Positions 14,516 to 22,959 of a stretch of DNA of 30,641 bases are shown here, in pieces. The stretch lies in contig CAJTLR010000009.1 in assembly GCA_910577185.1 (NCBI GenBank), positions 59,145-89,785 on the forward strand, written 5' to 3'. The DNA comes from an uncultured Acetatifactor sp. GTDB taxonomy: Bacteria; Bacillota; Clostridia; Lachnospirales; Lachnospiraceae. The position numbers and the translations under genes are program-made. Every line of letters starts with the position of its first letter. Within the stretch, counting starts at the first letter, position 1. The notes beneath the pieces are model-generated. The model ran no database searches and had not been told where the DNA came from. It worked only from the letters and a program-made list of their open reading frames with translations.

Positions 14516-14689
14516 ATTTTAATCGCTGCGCGATAGCGCTAAAGGGTAAAGTCGCTTCGCCACACCTATCATGAGAGAAACTTTTATTTCGAAAGGAAAC
14601 TCATAAAAGTTCCTCTCGTGCGCCTTTGCGACTTTACTGTCCAGCAGAAATTATTTTTCAAAAGTACTTGACATTTCATAGCTGGACTC
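14516..14689 (-). repeat. 174 bp foldback repeat, copy 1 (next to trxA)
   Basis: First of two head-to-tail copies that differ at about eight positions and have no indels. Nested stems are GTAAAGTCGC (14546-14555) with GCGACTTTAC (14628-14637), enclosing a 15-position stem (14573-14587 with 14603-14617). A separate GTCCAGC (14639-14645) / GCTGGAC (14681-14687) stem encloses the AT-rich part. Read on the minus strand, the imperfect pairs become G-U wobbles, which suggests an RNA in the trxA direction. The left border abuts the trxA ribosome site. Confidence 0.85.
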
Positions 14690-14862
14690 ATTTTAATCGC
14701 TGCGCGATAGCGCTAAAGGGTAAAGTCGCTTCGCCACACCTACAATGAAAGAAACTTTTATTTCGAAAGGAAACTCATAAAAGTTCCTCTCGTGCGCCTT
14801 TGCGACTTTACTGTCCAGCACAGATTATTTTGCAAAAGCACGTGACATTTCATAGCTGGACT
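14690..14862 (-). repeat. 174 bp foldback repeat, copy 2 (distal)
   Basis: Same layout as copy 1 at a 174-base offset, ending GCTGGACT at 14862. The substitution in the inner stem (GAAAG instead of GAGAG on the plus strand) is an A-C mismatch on that strand but a G-U pair on the minus strand. The rest of the gap to 15017 shows no gene; a TATTATAAAA-like -10 element on the minus strand lies near 14930-14940. Confidence 0.85.
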
Positions 14863-15017
14863 GTGGGTTTGGTCATTGTTCTTCCGGCGTTTTCTCCCTC
14901 AGAACAGTTATTGTTTTTCTCTGTGCTTTTATAATACGCGATTTTTTGGCCTGCTTCTGTGATAATATCACCATGGGTGTTTGCGGGGGATATGGGGAAA
15001 TGCCCAAGCGGATTTTT

Positions 15018-15809
15018 TCATATCACAGAACGCCTGTATTCCATGGGAGACATTCCCATGATGTCCGAGAAGGCCCGGTTAAAGCTGCGCTGGCTGTTAA
15101 AGCCGGCTTCCGCCCATATGTGAGTGAGGGGTAAATGGCTTTCCTTCATGAGCCGGGAGGCGTATTCCACCCGGAAACGATTGAGATATTGGCGAAAATT
15201 CATATGGAGCCGGCCGGAAAAGATGGATGAGAGATAGTATTTATTGACATGGAGTTCATGGGCCAGAATGTCCAGGCTCAATTGTTCCTGAAAATGCTCC
15301 ATAATATAGCGGACCAGTCTGCAGATGAGTTCCATGTCTTCGGACAGCTTTTTTTCAGAGAGCCCGAGAAAGGGCAGGATCAGCGCAAACAGCACCTGAA
15401 TCCATGCGGAACAGAGGGAAATGTCGCAGGGGGAACCCTGGCCGGAAAGCGCATAGATCCGCTCCAGCGCAAGGGAGGCATCCGCAGGCAGTGCCCCGAG
15501 GGAGAGAAAGGGCCGGGAGGGGACATATTTCCGCAGGGCGTAGAGATGCATTCCCGCAAGGGAACTGTCAAAAATATACAGACGGCTTCTGTTCTGGACA
15601 TAGGTGTGATAGCCGTGGATCTGCTGGGGGAAGATGAAAGCGCAATCGCCTTTTTTTAATTCCCGGAGTTCCTGCATAATGCGGACGGTAATCTGTCCAT
15701 CCAGAACCATGAGAATTTCCGCATCATTGTGGAGATGTTCCGGAAATTCCAGATTTTCCGCCTCAAAGGACTGTATCCTTTTTTCCCTGTTTTCAAAAAA
15801 TGCATTCAT
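15018..15809 (-). CDS. AraC-family transcriptional regulator
   Basis: 263 residues from the ATG at 15807-15809 (AAAGG upstream; the frame is open 17 codons further without a start signal). The N-terminal cupin-like sensing domain includes FPEHLHNDAEILMVLDGQIT and LKKGDCAFIFPQQIHGYHTY, with histidines typical of sugar- or metabolite-responsive members. The C-terminal 100 residues hold two helix-turn-helix motifs (LSLDILAHELHVNKYYLSSI and THIWAEAGFNSQRSFNRAFS) and end in the family signature GMSPMEYRR. It diverges from the ThuA-led sugar cluster across a 159-base gap and is the obvious candidate activator of that cluster. The ligand is unknown. Confidence 0.93.
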   Translation of the reverse strand: MNAFFENREKRIQSFEAENLEFPEHLHNDAEILMVLDGQITVRIMQELRELKKGDCAFIFPQQIHGYHTYVQNRSRLYIFDSSLAGMHLYALRKYVPSRPFLSLGALPADASLALERIYALSGQGSPCDISLCSAWIQVLFALILPFLGLSEKKLSEDMELICRLVRYIMEHFQEQLSLDILAHELHVNKYYLSSIFSGRLHMNFRQYLNRFRVEYASRLMKESHLPLTHIWAEAGFNSQRSFNRAFSDIMGMSPMEYRRSVI

Positions 15810-15878
15810 GCCACGGAGACCTTTCCCAATTTTTGGCCGTTTTTTTCGTTTATATGACAATCATTATAAAGCAGGAAC

Positions 15879-15887
15879 TGCTATAAT
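15879..15887 (+). promoter_or_regulatory. Extended -10 promoter element of the ThuA cluster
   Basis: TGCTATAAT (15879-15887) is a perfect extended -10 element, but no good -35 lies 16-18 bases upstream. This is what an AraC-activated promoter often looks like, and the AraC gene is the divergent neighbour. Confidence 0.6.
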
Positions 15888-15968
15888 GTAAATACCGGTG
15901 AAAGAAAACATATCTGCCAAAATCGCAACGGTATGTGATTTTGCGAAACTTGAAAGAGAGGGAGCATT

Positions 15969-16700
15969 ATGGACAGAGAGAAAAAAGTATTGATTTTTCA
16001 GGGAGGCTGGGACGGACATGAGCCCGCGCTGGTGGCATCCAGATTTGCGGATATCATGGGAAAGCACGGATATAGCTGCGAAATCCATTCCAATCAGGAG
16101 GTTCTGCTGGATGAACGTTATGTGTCGGAGATGGACCTCATTATTCCCTGCTGGACCATGGGCAGCATCGAAGCCAGGGCCAGAGAGAATATTGTGAAGG
16201 CTGTGGCCGCGGGCTGCGGTCTTGCCGGCTGTCACGGCGGAATGTGCGATGCCTTCCGGGAGGATGTGGAATGGCAGTTTATGACCGGGGGCCAGTGGGT
16301 GAGCCATCCGGGGGGCGACGGCGTGCGATATCAGGTAAATATCCGGCATGGTTCCAGCCCCATAGTGGAGGGACTGGAAGACTTTGAAGTCTGCAGCGAG
16401 CAGTATTATCTTCATGTGGACCCTGCGGTGGAGGTTCTGGCAACCACCAGATTTCCCGTGGTGCCGTATTATCATATCTCCAACGCGCCGGTGGACATGC
16501 CGGTGGCATGGACGAAATTCTGGGGCAACGGAAGGGTGTTTTACAGTTCTCTGGGGCATCATGACGATGTGTTTGATCAATTTCCCCAGGCACAGCTTTT
16601 GATGGAGAGGGGAATGCTCTGGGCCGCCCGGGGGAAGGAGTATGCCCTGGACAGAGGCCTTACCCTGGAGAGATTTCATAGCGGCGGGAAAATGTTCTGA
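15969..16700 (+). CDS. ThuA-domain protein (trehalose-utilisation type)
   Basis: 243 residues, with AGGGAG four bases before the ATG. The class I glutamine-amidotransferase-like fold of ThuA is seen in VLIFQGGWDGHEPALVASRF, MDLIIPCWTMGSIEARAREN, a small-residue turn GCGLAGCHGGMCDAF (at the nucleophile elbow position) and the C-terminal GRVFYSSLGHHDDVFDQF. ThuA proteins occur with Gfo/Idh/MocA dehydrogenases in sugar catabolism and are linked to keto-sugar (3-keto-glycoside) chemistry in some bacteria; the exact reaction here is not known. It is the first gene of a rightward cluster, followed after 71 bases by just such a dehydrogenase. Confidence 0.9.
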   Translation: MDREKKVLIFQGGWDGHEPALVASRFADIMGKHGYSCEIHSNQEVLLDERYVSEMDLIIPCWTMGSIEARARENIVKAVAAGCGLAGCHGGMCDAFREDVEWQFMTGGQWVSHPGGDGVRYQVNIRHGSSPIVEGLEDFEVCSEQYYLHVDPAVEVLATTRFPVVPYYHISNAPVDMPVAWTKFWGNGRVFYSSLGHHDDVFDQFPQAQLLMERGMLWAARGKEYALDRGLTLERFHSGGKMF

Positions 16701-16771
16701 GTAAGGTAAGAAACAGGGAAATATCCAGGGATAGACTGGGGCAGTCAAAAAACGCAGGAGTGAGGAAAGCT

Positions 16772-17881
16772 ATGGAAAAAGTAAAAATAGGAATATTGGG
16801 ACTGGGAGCCATCAGCGGCATATATTTGAAGAATTTGACGGAACTGTTCCGCGAAGTGGAAGTGGCGGGGGTATTCGACATCGTTACGGAAAAGGCGGAC
16901 AAGGTCAGGGAGGAGTTGGGGATTGCCGGAAAGTATTCTTCCATGGAAGCATTTCTGGCAGATCCGGAAATCGAAATCGTCCTGAATCTTACCAGACCCT
17001 TTGAGCATTATGAAACTACAAAAGCCGCGCTGCTGGCAGGGAAGCATGTCTACAGCGAGAAGCCGCTTGCGGCTGTCTATGAGGAGGGGAGAGAGCTTGT
17101 GGCGCTGGCCAGGGAGAAAAAACTGATGCTGGGGGGAGCGCCGGATACCTTTCTGGGAGCCGGAATCCAGACCTGCCGGAAACTGATAGACGATGGTTTT
17201 ATCGGACGTCCCGTGGGCGCCTGCGCCAGGATGATCTGCCACGGGCATGAGAGCTGGCATCCGGCGCCTGAATTTTATTATCAGCACGGGGGCGGCCCCA
17301 TGATGGATATGGGGCCCTATTATCTCACTGCCCTGGTGAATCTTCTGGGCAGGGTGGAGGGACTTACGGGGGTTGTCTCCAGAAGTTTTGAGACCCGTGT
17401 TGTCACCAGTATGCCCCAATACGGTCAGATCATTGATGTGGAGGTACCCACACATGTGAACGGTATTTTGCGCTTTGCAAATGGGGCCGTGGGCACCATC
17501 ACGACCACTTTTGACGTATACTACGACAATCAGGCCGCCCTTGAGATCTACGGCACAAAGGGAACGCTGCGGGTACCCGATCCCAACGGTTTCGGCGGCC
17601 CCGTGATGCTTCTGCGCCCCGAAGACGGGGTTTTCAGGGAAATTCCGCTGGTATTCGGTTACAAGGATAACAGCCGGGGACTGGGACTGGCAGATATGGC
17701 AAAGGCCCTGCGCGCCGGAAGAAGCATGCGTGCCGGAAGTGAGCAGACCCTGCATGTGCTGGAGATCATGACTGCCTTTGAGAAGAGCAGCCGGGAGGGC
17801 AGATTCATAAATCTGGAGACGGAATATGAGCGGAGGGCCCCCATGAATCAGGAATGTATTCCGGGGGTACTGGATTCCTGA
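16772..17881 (+). CDS. Gfo/Idh/MocA-family NAD(P)-dependent oxidoreductase
   Basis: 369 residues from ATG 16772 (GAGGAAAG just upstream; a GTG at 16760 is possible but has weaker spacing). The N-terminal Rossmann motif is IGILGLGAISGIYLKNL, and the family EKP motif is in HVYSEKPLAA, with the Lys that acts near the substrate. The C-terminal beta-sheet domain includes QHGGGPMMDMGPYYLTALVN, where the conserved Asp/Tyr region lies. Members oxidise or reduce sugar hydroxyls. With ThuA it could run a 3-keto-sugar route. The downstream NanE and kinase also allow a sialic-acid related role, since 2,7-anhydro-Neu5Ac oxidoreductases belong to this family. The sequence alone does not decide. Confidence 0.92.
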   Translation: MEKVKIGILGLGAISGIYLKNLTELFREVEVAGVFDIVTEKADKVREELGIAGKYSSMEAFLADPEIEIVLNLTRPFEHYETTKAALLAGKHVYSEKPLAAVYEEGRELVALAREKKLMLGGAPDTFLGAGIQTCRKLIDDGFIGRPVGACARMICHGHESWHPAPEFYYQHGGGPMMDMGPYYLTALVNLLGRVEGLTGVVSRSFETRVVTSMPQYGQIIDVEVPTHVNGILRFANGAVGTITTTFDVYYDNQAALEIYGTKGTLRVPDPNGFGGPVMLLRPEDGVFREIPLVFGYKDNSRGLGLADMAKALRAGRSMRAGSEQTLHVLEIMTAFEKSSREGRFINLETEYERRAPMNQECIPGVLDS

Positions 17882-18075
17882 GACAGTCTGCATGGATGTG
17901 GGGCTGACAAACGAACTATTTCTCTGCAGGCATTGTATTTTCCCCGCAGACAGGATATACTGAAGCAATCGGCAGGAAAGACGATGGCCGTGCCTTTCGG
18001 GGCAATGTCCCTGGCTGCGGATCTGTGAGACGGGACAAAGAAATGCCATCATAAACAAGAAACAGGGAGTTTGTC

Positions 18076-19731
18076 ATGGACAGAAAAAAAGTGTGGGAAA
18101 TCCGGTCCGGGAAGGTGCAGGCCTGGCTGGAGACGGCAGCGCTGGCAGCAGGATCAGCCTTGTTTGGCGGGCTGGTACTGTTGCTGGCCTTCTGCGGGGA
18201 ATATCCGGAGCGGCTTGCGGATAACCGGTATCTGATACTGATGGGACTGATGTGCGGCCTGGGAGGCGGGGCGCTGTATTATTTTTGGAGTCATAAAGAA
18301 TGGAAATGGCATGTGAAGCGGCCGGCTTTCTGGATGGCAGCAGGATACCTGCTCATTTTTGCGCTGCAGGTTTTCTGGGTCAGTAAAGTATATTTTTATA
18401 TGGGCTGGGACGTGAACATGCTGCAGTACCGGGTGGAAGCCATTGTAAACGGGGGCAGCATGGCGGAGACTTCGGCAGATTTCGGGTATTCCATTTATCC
18501 GAACAATTTATTGCTGTTTTACGTATTCTGTATCATTGAGAAAATCGCCATGCTGTTTTCCATGGAGGAGCCTTTTCATCTGTGTATTTATATCTCCTGT
18601 CTGTGTGTGAACCTTGCCTGTTTTCTGGGACATCTGATGGTGCGCAGGCTGACCGGTCCGTTTATGCAGGGATGCTACATGGTGGTATGCCTGCCGTTCA
18701 TTTTGTTTTCTCCCTGGATTATGTCCCCGTACTCGGACACTTACGGTATGTTTTTTGTGGCCCTGGGAATGTGGGCACTGACCTGCCTGGACAGGAAGTA
18801 TCTGAAGTGGATTGTGGCGGGATTTCCAGCCATAATCGGCTATCATGTAAAGCCGACCTGTATTTTTGTGCTGTTTGCGGCCTGGCTGGTGTACGGAATC
18901 CGGTTACTGCTTTCCCTGCGGGAAAGGTGGAAGGAGCTGGCGGTTCTGGTGTGCAGTACGGTGGTGTTCTGGTGCATGGGTCTGTGCATTCCCCTGTGGA
19001 TTCAGCACACTTACAGTTTCCGGCTGATGCCGGAGTACGAGATGCCCTACACCCATTTCCTGATGATGGGTTTCAGTGAAAGCACGTATGGGGCATACGA
19101 TCATGATGATTTTGAATATTCCATAGGCTTTCCGGATGTGGAGTCCCGCAAGGCCGCCAATCTGGAGGCGTTCAGAATCCGTGTGGAGCTGATGTGGGAG
19201 CAGGGGACGCTGCTGGAGTTTTTGAAAAACAAGGCCCTGCTGAACTATAATGACGGCACTTTTGCCTGGGGCTGGTGCAATGGATTCTATGCGCTGGAGG
19301 TGGAACACGATAATCTTCTGGCCGACTGGTTCCAGGATATTATGGTCAAGCCCGGAATGTGGGATAATGAGGGAAAATATTTTTCTCTGTATAAAACCTT
19401 CATGCAGTTTTTTTGGCTGCAGATTCTTATGGGCATTATGCTGAACGGATTTTTCAGAAAAGAGAGGCGGGCAGAGAGGGCCTGTATGATGACGGCATTG
19501 TGCGGCCTGCTGGTATTCCACATGATTTTTGAGGCCCAGGCCAGGTATCCTTTTCTCTATACGCCGGTTTTTCTGGTCCTGTCGCTGTGCGGCGTGGAGG
19601 AAATCTGGCGGAAGGGAAAGGAGAAGGCGGGACGGCTTCTGGGGAAAAAATCAGTTGCGGAAGAGACGAAATCACGATATAATGACCTTGTTCAGGAAGA
19701 GAAGAGGGTGGAGGGCCATGAAATACCATGA
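18076..19731 (+). CDS. Polytopic membrane protein, GT-C glycosyltransferase-like
   Basis: 551 residues, GGGAG before the ATG. About ten to eleven hydrophobic segments are visible, starting with ALAAGSALFGGLVLLLAF and including YLLIFALQVFWVSKVYFYMG, LACFLGHLMVRRL and FMQFFWLQILMGIMLNGFF. The first loop carries MGWDVNMLQYRVEAIVNGG, a GxD element at the place where GT-C enzymes have their catalytic acidic residue. The later HVKPTCIFVLFAAWLV and ARYPFLYTPVFLVLSLCGVE resemble GT39/ArnT-like lipid-linked sugar transferases. A long external loop lies at about 315-440. It is in the same orientation as the sugar genes but may belong to a surface-glycan function. The C-terminal tail is Lys/Arg/Glu-rich. 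Substrate unknown. Confidence 0.65.
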   Translation: MDRKKVWEIRSGKVQAWLETAALAAGSALFGGLVLLLAFCGEYPERLADNRYLILMGLMCGLGGGALYYFWSHKEWKWHVKRPAFWMAAGYLLIFALQVFWVSKVYFYMGWDVNMLQYRVEAIVNGGSMAETSADFGYSIYPNNLLLFYVFCIIEKIAMLFSMEEPFHLCIYISCLCVNLACFLGHLMVRRLTGPFMQGCYMVVCLPFILFSPWIMSPYSDTYGMFFVALGMWALTCLDRKYLKWIVAGFPAIIGYHVKPTCIFVLFAAWLVYGIRLLLSLRERWKELAVLVCSTVVFWCMGLCIPLWIQHTYSFRLMPEYEMPYTHFLMMGFSESTYGAYDHDDFEYSIGFPDVESRKAANLEAFRIRVELMWEQGTLLEFLKNKALLNYNDGTFAWGWCNGFYALEVEHDNLLADWFQDIMVKPGMWDNEGKYFSLYKTFMQFFWLQILMGIMLNGFFRKERRAERACMMTALCGLLVFHMIFEAQARYPFLYTPVFLVLSLCGVEEIWRKGKEKAGRLLGKKSVAEETKSRYNDLVQEEKRVEGHEIP

Positions 19732-19805
19732 CGGGTTTTATGGTCATGGCGTAATGACCTTACCCGGGAAAAGAAGAGGGCGGATGCCCGGAAATGGGGG
19801 ACAAA

Positions 19806-20894
19806 ATGAAATATCTGGAATTGGGGACAGTGGTGCAGGATCTGGTGCCTGACATAAAGGCGGAGAATCCCAGAAACAGTGAGGGGACATTTCTGGAGAC
19901 GGAAAATGACGGAATTTTGTTTGTATACAGCCGTTTTAAGGGAAAAAGGCCCGATGATGAGGCCTTTGCGGATTTGTGTCTCATGCGGTCCATGGATGGC
20001 GGCAGAACGTTTGACCAGGGCCGGATCATCCTGACCTGCGAAGGGGAAGATGGCGTGAACATGATGTCGCCCTCCCTGCTACATATGGAAAACGGCGATA
20101 TCGGACTTTTTTATCTGGTGAGAATGACCTATACCATGACAAGGATTTTCCTGCGGAGATCTTCGGACGGAGGAAAGACCTGGGGGGAGAGGGTGCTGTG
20201 TACCCCGCAGGATGATTTCCTTGTGATCAATAATGACCGGGTTCTGCGCCTGAAGAGCGGCAGGATCCTGCTTCCGGTGGCAAGCCACAGGGCCGGCCCC
20301 GGGTATTTTGACGGACGTTCCGAGGCCATGTTCTTTTATTCCGATGACGATGGCAGAACCTGGCATACGGCGCCGGGCAAATGTACGCTGCCCAATGCGG
20401 CACACTGCGCTTCCGGACTGCAGGAGCCCGGGGTGGTCCAGCTGGAAAACGGTGTGGTCTGGGGCTGGGGCAGAACGGAACTGGGAAGACAGTATGAGAT
20501 GTTCTCCATGGACAACGGGGAAAACTGGACGGCATGCCAGCCCTCCCGCTTTACGGCGCCCAACTCCCCCTTGTGCATGAAGAGGGCAGATGACGGCAGG
20601 CTTTACGCCATATGGAATCCGGTTCCGGAATATAACGGCAGAGAAAAGGTGGATGGTATCTTTACCGGCGGCAGGACGCCCCTGGTGATGGCATACAGCG
20701 GGGATGATGGCAGGACATTTACGGAGCCGGCGGCTTTTGAGCAGGATCCGGAGAGCGGATATTGTTACTGCGCCATGTATTTTACCAAGGACGCCCTTTT
20801 GCTGGCTTATTGCGCAGGGGGCAAAAAGGACGGAAGCTGTCTGGTGAGAACCCGCATCCGCCGGGTGGAAAGGGCGCAGCTGGAAGAAATCTGA
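19806..20894 (+). CDS. Sialidase-family (Asp-box beta-propeller) protein, cytoplasmic
   Basis: 362 residues from ATG 19806 (GGGGGA upstream; an ATG at 19794 is an alternative). Five Asp-box type repeats mark the propeller: SMDGGRTF, SSDGGKTW, SDDDGRTW, SMDNGENW and SGDDGRTF. LQEPGVVQLENGVVWGWGR and ESGYCYCAMYF lie where sialidases carry their catalytic Glu and Tyr. The classical FRIP motif near the N-terminus is not present (the region reads AENPRNSEGTF), and there is no signal peptide, so this is an intracellular enzyme acting on imported small glycans, if it is a sialidase at all. NanE and a ROK kinase follow directly, which supports sialic-acid or amino-sugar breakdown. Confidence 0.82.
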   Translation: MKYLELGTVVQDLVPDIKAENPRNSEGTFLETENDGILFVYSRFKGKRPDDEAFADLCLMRSMDGGRTFDQGRIILTCEGEDGVNMMSPSLLHMENGDIGLFYLVRMTYTMTRIFLRRSSDGGKTWGERVLCTPQDDFLVINNDRVLRLKSGRILLPVASHRAGPGYFDGRSEAMFFYSDDDGRTWHTAPGKCTLPNAAHCASGLQEPGVVQLENGVVWGWGRTELGRQYEMFSMDNGENWTACQPSRFTAPNSPLCMKRADDGRLYAIWNPVPEYNGREKVDGIFTGGRTPLVMAYSGDDGRTFTEPAAFEQDPESGYCYCAMYFTKDALLLAYCAGGKKDGSCLVRTRIRRVERAQLEEI

Positions 20895-21009
20895 AGCGGC
20901 ACATGGGGGTGCTGATTTTCCGGATGAGAATCTGTGGAAAAATAACATGCAAAGCCATGTGGGGGAATGTTGCAAAAAGCACACCGGAGAGAAAAAGAGG
21001 AATGATATT

Positions 21010-21732
21010 ATGACAAAAAAAGAACGGCTGAATGATTTCCTGGAACGGATTCACGGGAAACTGATTGTGTCCTGCCAGGCAGTTGCGGGGGAACCGCTGT
21101 ATGTGGAGGAGAAATCGGTGATGTATCTCATGGCCAGGGCGGCTGCCAGGGCCGGTTCACCTGCCATAAGGACCAGCAGCATCCGTGATGTGAAAGCCAT
21201 CAGGGAAGAGACCGGGCTGCCCGTGATCGGCCTGGTGAAAGTACAGTATGAGGGATTTGAAAGCTATATCACACCCACCATGAAGGAAGTGGACGACCTG
21301 GTGGAGGCCGGTTCCGATGTGGTGGCGCTGGACTGCACCCTGCGGAAAAGGGGGGACGGAAAGACTGTCAATGAATTTATCGCCCAAATCCGGGAAAAAT
21401 ATCCCGAGATTATCCTGATGGCGGATATTTCCACTTATGAAGAGGGAATCAATGCCTGGAAATGCGGGGTTGACATACTGGGTACCACCATGAGCGGTTA
21501 TACGTCCTACTCGCCGAAAACCGATGGGCCGGATTACGAACTGATGCGCCGCCTTTCGGAGGACGCGGACATTCCCGTGATCGGGGAGGGGAAAATCCAT
21601 GACCCGGCCCAGGCAGTGGAAGCGCTGGGGACAGGTGTGTGGGCCATTGTGGTGGGAGGAGCCATCACCCGCCCCCTGGAAATCGCAAAACGCTTTATGG
21701 ATGCCATCGACGCCGCAAAGGGAATTGAGTAG
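21010..21732 (+). CDS. nanE: N-acetylmannosamine-6-phosphate 2-epimerase
   Basis: 240 residues from ATG 21010 (AGAGGA eight bases upstream). It is a TIM-barrel enzyme converting ManNAc-6-P to GlcNAc-6-P. Family features are LIVSCQAVAGEPLYVEEKSV, the Arg-containing RTSSIRDVKAI, IGLVKVQYEGFESYITPTM, VVALDCTLRKR, LMADISTYEEGINAWKCGVD (catalytic acid region), LGTTMSGYTSYS and IGEGKIHDPAQAVEALGTGV. The length is normal and the key stretches look intact. The ROK kinase downstream would supply its substrate. No sialate aldolase (nanA) is in the window. Confidence 0.95.
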   Translation: MTKKERLNDFLERIHGKLIVSCQAVAGEPLYVEEKSVMYLMARAAARAGSPAIRTSSIRDVKAIREETGLPVIGLVKVQYEGFESYITPTMKEVDDLVEAGSDVVALDCTLRKRGDGKTVNEFIAQIREKYPEIILMADISTYEEGINAWKCGVDILGTTMSGYTSYSPKTDGPDYELMRRLSEDADIPVIGEGKIHDPAQAVEALGTGVWAIVVGGAITRPLEIAKRFMDAIDAAKGIE

Positions 21733-21756
21733 GGGAATGCTCTTCCCCCTATTCGC

Positions 21757-21836
21757 CGCGCGGCCCGTACGCCGCTTTAGTGGCATAATTCCAGGTGCGA
21801 AGAATCGCACTTTGTGTATGGGCCTGCGCATAAAAA
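21757..21836 (-). repeat. Dispersed two-hairpin intergenic repeat, copy 2
   Basis: Reverse complement of the element at 2901-2977. On the minus strand it shows the hairpin GTGCGA/TCGCAC, the shared core CGCACCTGGAATTATGCCAC and the GCGGC/GCCGC hairpin. It lies between nanE and the kinase gene, behind a small GGGGAA/TTCCCC hairpin (21732-21748), and could be present in the cluster transcript in antisense orientation. Confidence 0.7.
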
Positions 21837-21947
21837 GGAAGCCCGCAGCGCGTCCGTGGCCGGCCTGGGTTCAGGATACGGATGCGGGCCGGAGGAAAGC
21901 GGTCCGGGACAAAGGACGCGGGCGGGAACCGGAACAGGAGAAACAGT

Positions 21948-22883
21948 ATGCGTATTGCAGCACTTGATATCGGCGGAACCGCCATAAAATCCGGCATCTG
22001 GGATGGGAGTGGCCTGACGGAACTGCAGGAATGGGACACCCATGCGGCAGAGGGTGCGGCATCCCTCATGGAGCGGGTGAAAATGATTCTGCACGGCTAT
22101 GGGAAATTTGACGCAATCGGCATCAGCACCGCCGGCCAGGTAAACACGGAAACCGGAAGCATCTGCTATGCCAACGACAATATTCCGGGCTATACGGGAA
22201 TGCCCGTGAGAGAGATTTTGGAGAAAGAATTCGGGGTTCTGGCCGTAGTGGAGAATGACGTAAACGCCGCGGCCCTGGGAGAAATGTACTGCGGCGCGGC
22301 AAAGGGCCTGGAAAATTTTCTGTGCCTCACATATGGGACAGGGGTGGGAGGCGCTATTGTCATGGACGGCAGAATACGTGCGGGTGCCAATTACGGAGGC
22401 GGAAGCTTTGGGGGAATTCTGGTGCATCCGGAGGATTCCCGCCCCGGGGATGTATGGAGCGGCTGCTATGAAAGATATGCCTCCGTCACCGCGCTGGTCC
22501 GCAAGACGAAGAAAATAGATGCCGGGCTGGACAGCGGACGCAGGATTTTTGAGGCTTTTGGACAGGAAGCGGTCAGAAAGGCTGTGGATGAATGGATTGA
22601 CGAGATTGTGTACGGACTGGTGACGCTGGTGTATGTGTTCAATCCATCCCATATCCTCCTGGGCGGGGGAATCATGGCCCAGCCCTATATCATGGAGGAG
22701 ATTCCCAAAAGGCTTGTGCTTCATGTGACCCCGATTATGAGGGATGTCTGCATCCGCGGCGCAAGCCTGGGGAATACGGCAGGGCTGGCGGGGATTTCTG
22801 CCCTTGCCTGCGGGCGGCTTGGCAATCCCGGGCAGCCGGGGGATCTGTGTGTTTCCCGGTCCGGTGCAAAAGACAGGGCCTGA
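21948..22883 (+). CDS. ROK-family sugar kinase, probable N-acetylmannosamine kinase
   Basis: 311 residues from ATG 21948 with AGGAG upstream; the extra 22 upstream codons lack a signal. MRIAALDIGGTAIKSGIWDG is the phosphate-binding loop of ROK kinases. VENDVNAAALGE contains the catalytic Asp, and LTYGTGVGGAIVMDGRI the second phosphate motif. The zinc-binding CxCGxxGC motif common in ROK kinases is missing (the region reads SRPGDVWSGCYERYASVTAL), as in a subset of the family. Placed behind nanE, the likely reaction is ManNAc + ATP to ManNAc-6-P, though glucose-type or GlcNAc substrates cannot be excluded from sequence. It is the last gene of the cluster. Confidence 0.85.
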   Translation: MRIAALDIGGTAIKSGIWDGSGLTELQEWDTHAAEGAASLMERVKMILHGYGKFDAIGISTAGQVNTETGSICYANDNIPGYTGMPVREILEKEFGVLAVVENDVNAAALGEMYCGAAKGLENFLCLTYGTGVGGAIVMDGRIRAGANYGGGSFGGILVHPEDSRPGDVWSGCYERYASVTALVRKTKKIDAGLDSGRRIFEAFGQEAVRKAVDEWIDEIVYGLVTLVYVFNPSHILLGGGIMAQPYIMEEIPKRLVLHVTPIMRDVCIRGASLGNTAGLAGISALACGRLGNPGQPGDLCVSRSGAKDRA

Positions 22884-22911
22884 GAAATATAAGCGATTTT
22901 CCGATATAGTA

Positions 22912-22940
22912 TTGACAGCCTTTCCTCCCTGTGCTACACT
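22912..22940 (+). promoter_or_regulatory. Promoter of the riboswitch-controlled exchanger gene
   Basis: Perfect TTGACA (22912-22917), 17 bases, TACACT (22935-22940), with TG one base before the -10. The transcript would start near 22947, just before the aptamer-like region. Confidence 0.85.
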
Positions 22941-22959
22941 GGGAAAACAATAGAAAACG

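Noticed and set aside
14516..14862. T-box or other known riboswitch before trxA
   Set aside because: The exact tandem duplication and nested perfect stems are not the pattern of a riboswitch class I know, and no T-box sequence is present.
16745..18058. 437-codon open frame on the minus strand opposite the Gfo/Idh/MocA gene
   Set aside because: Shadow frame; the plus strand encodes a complete oxidoreductase with all motifs.
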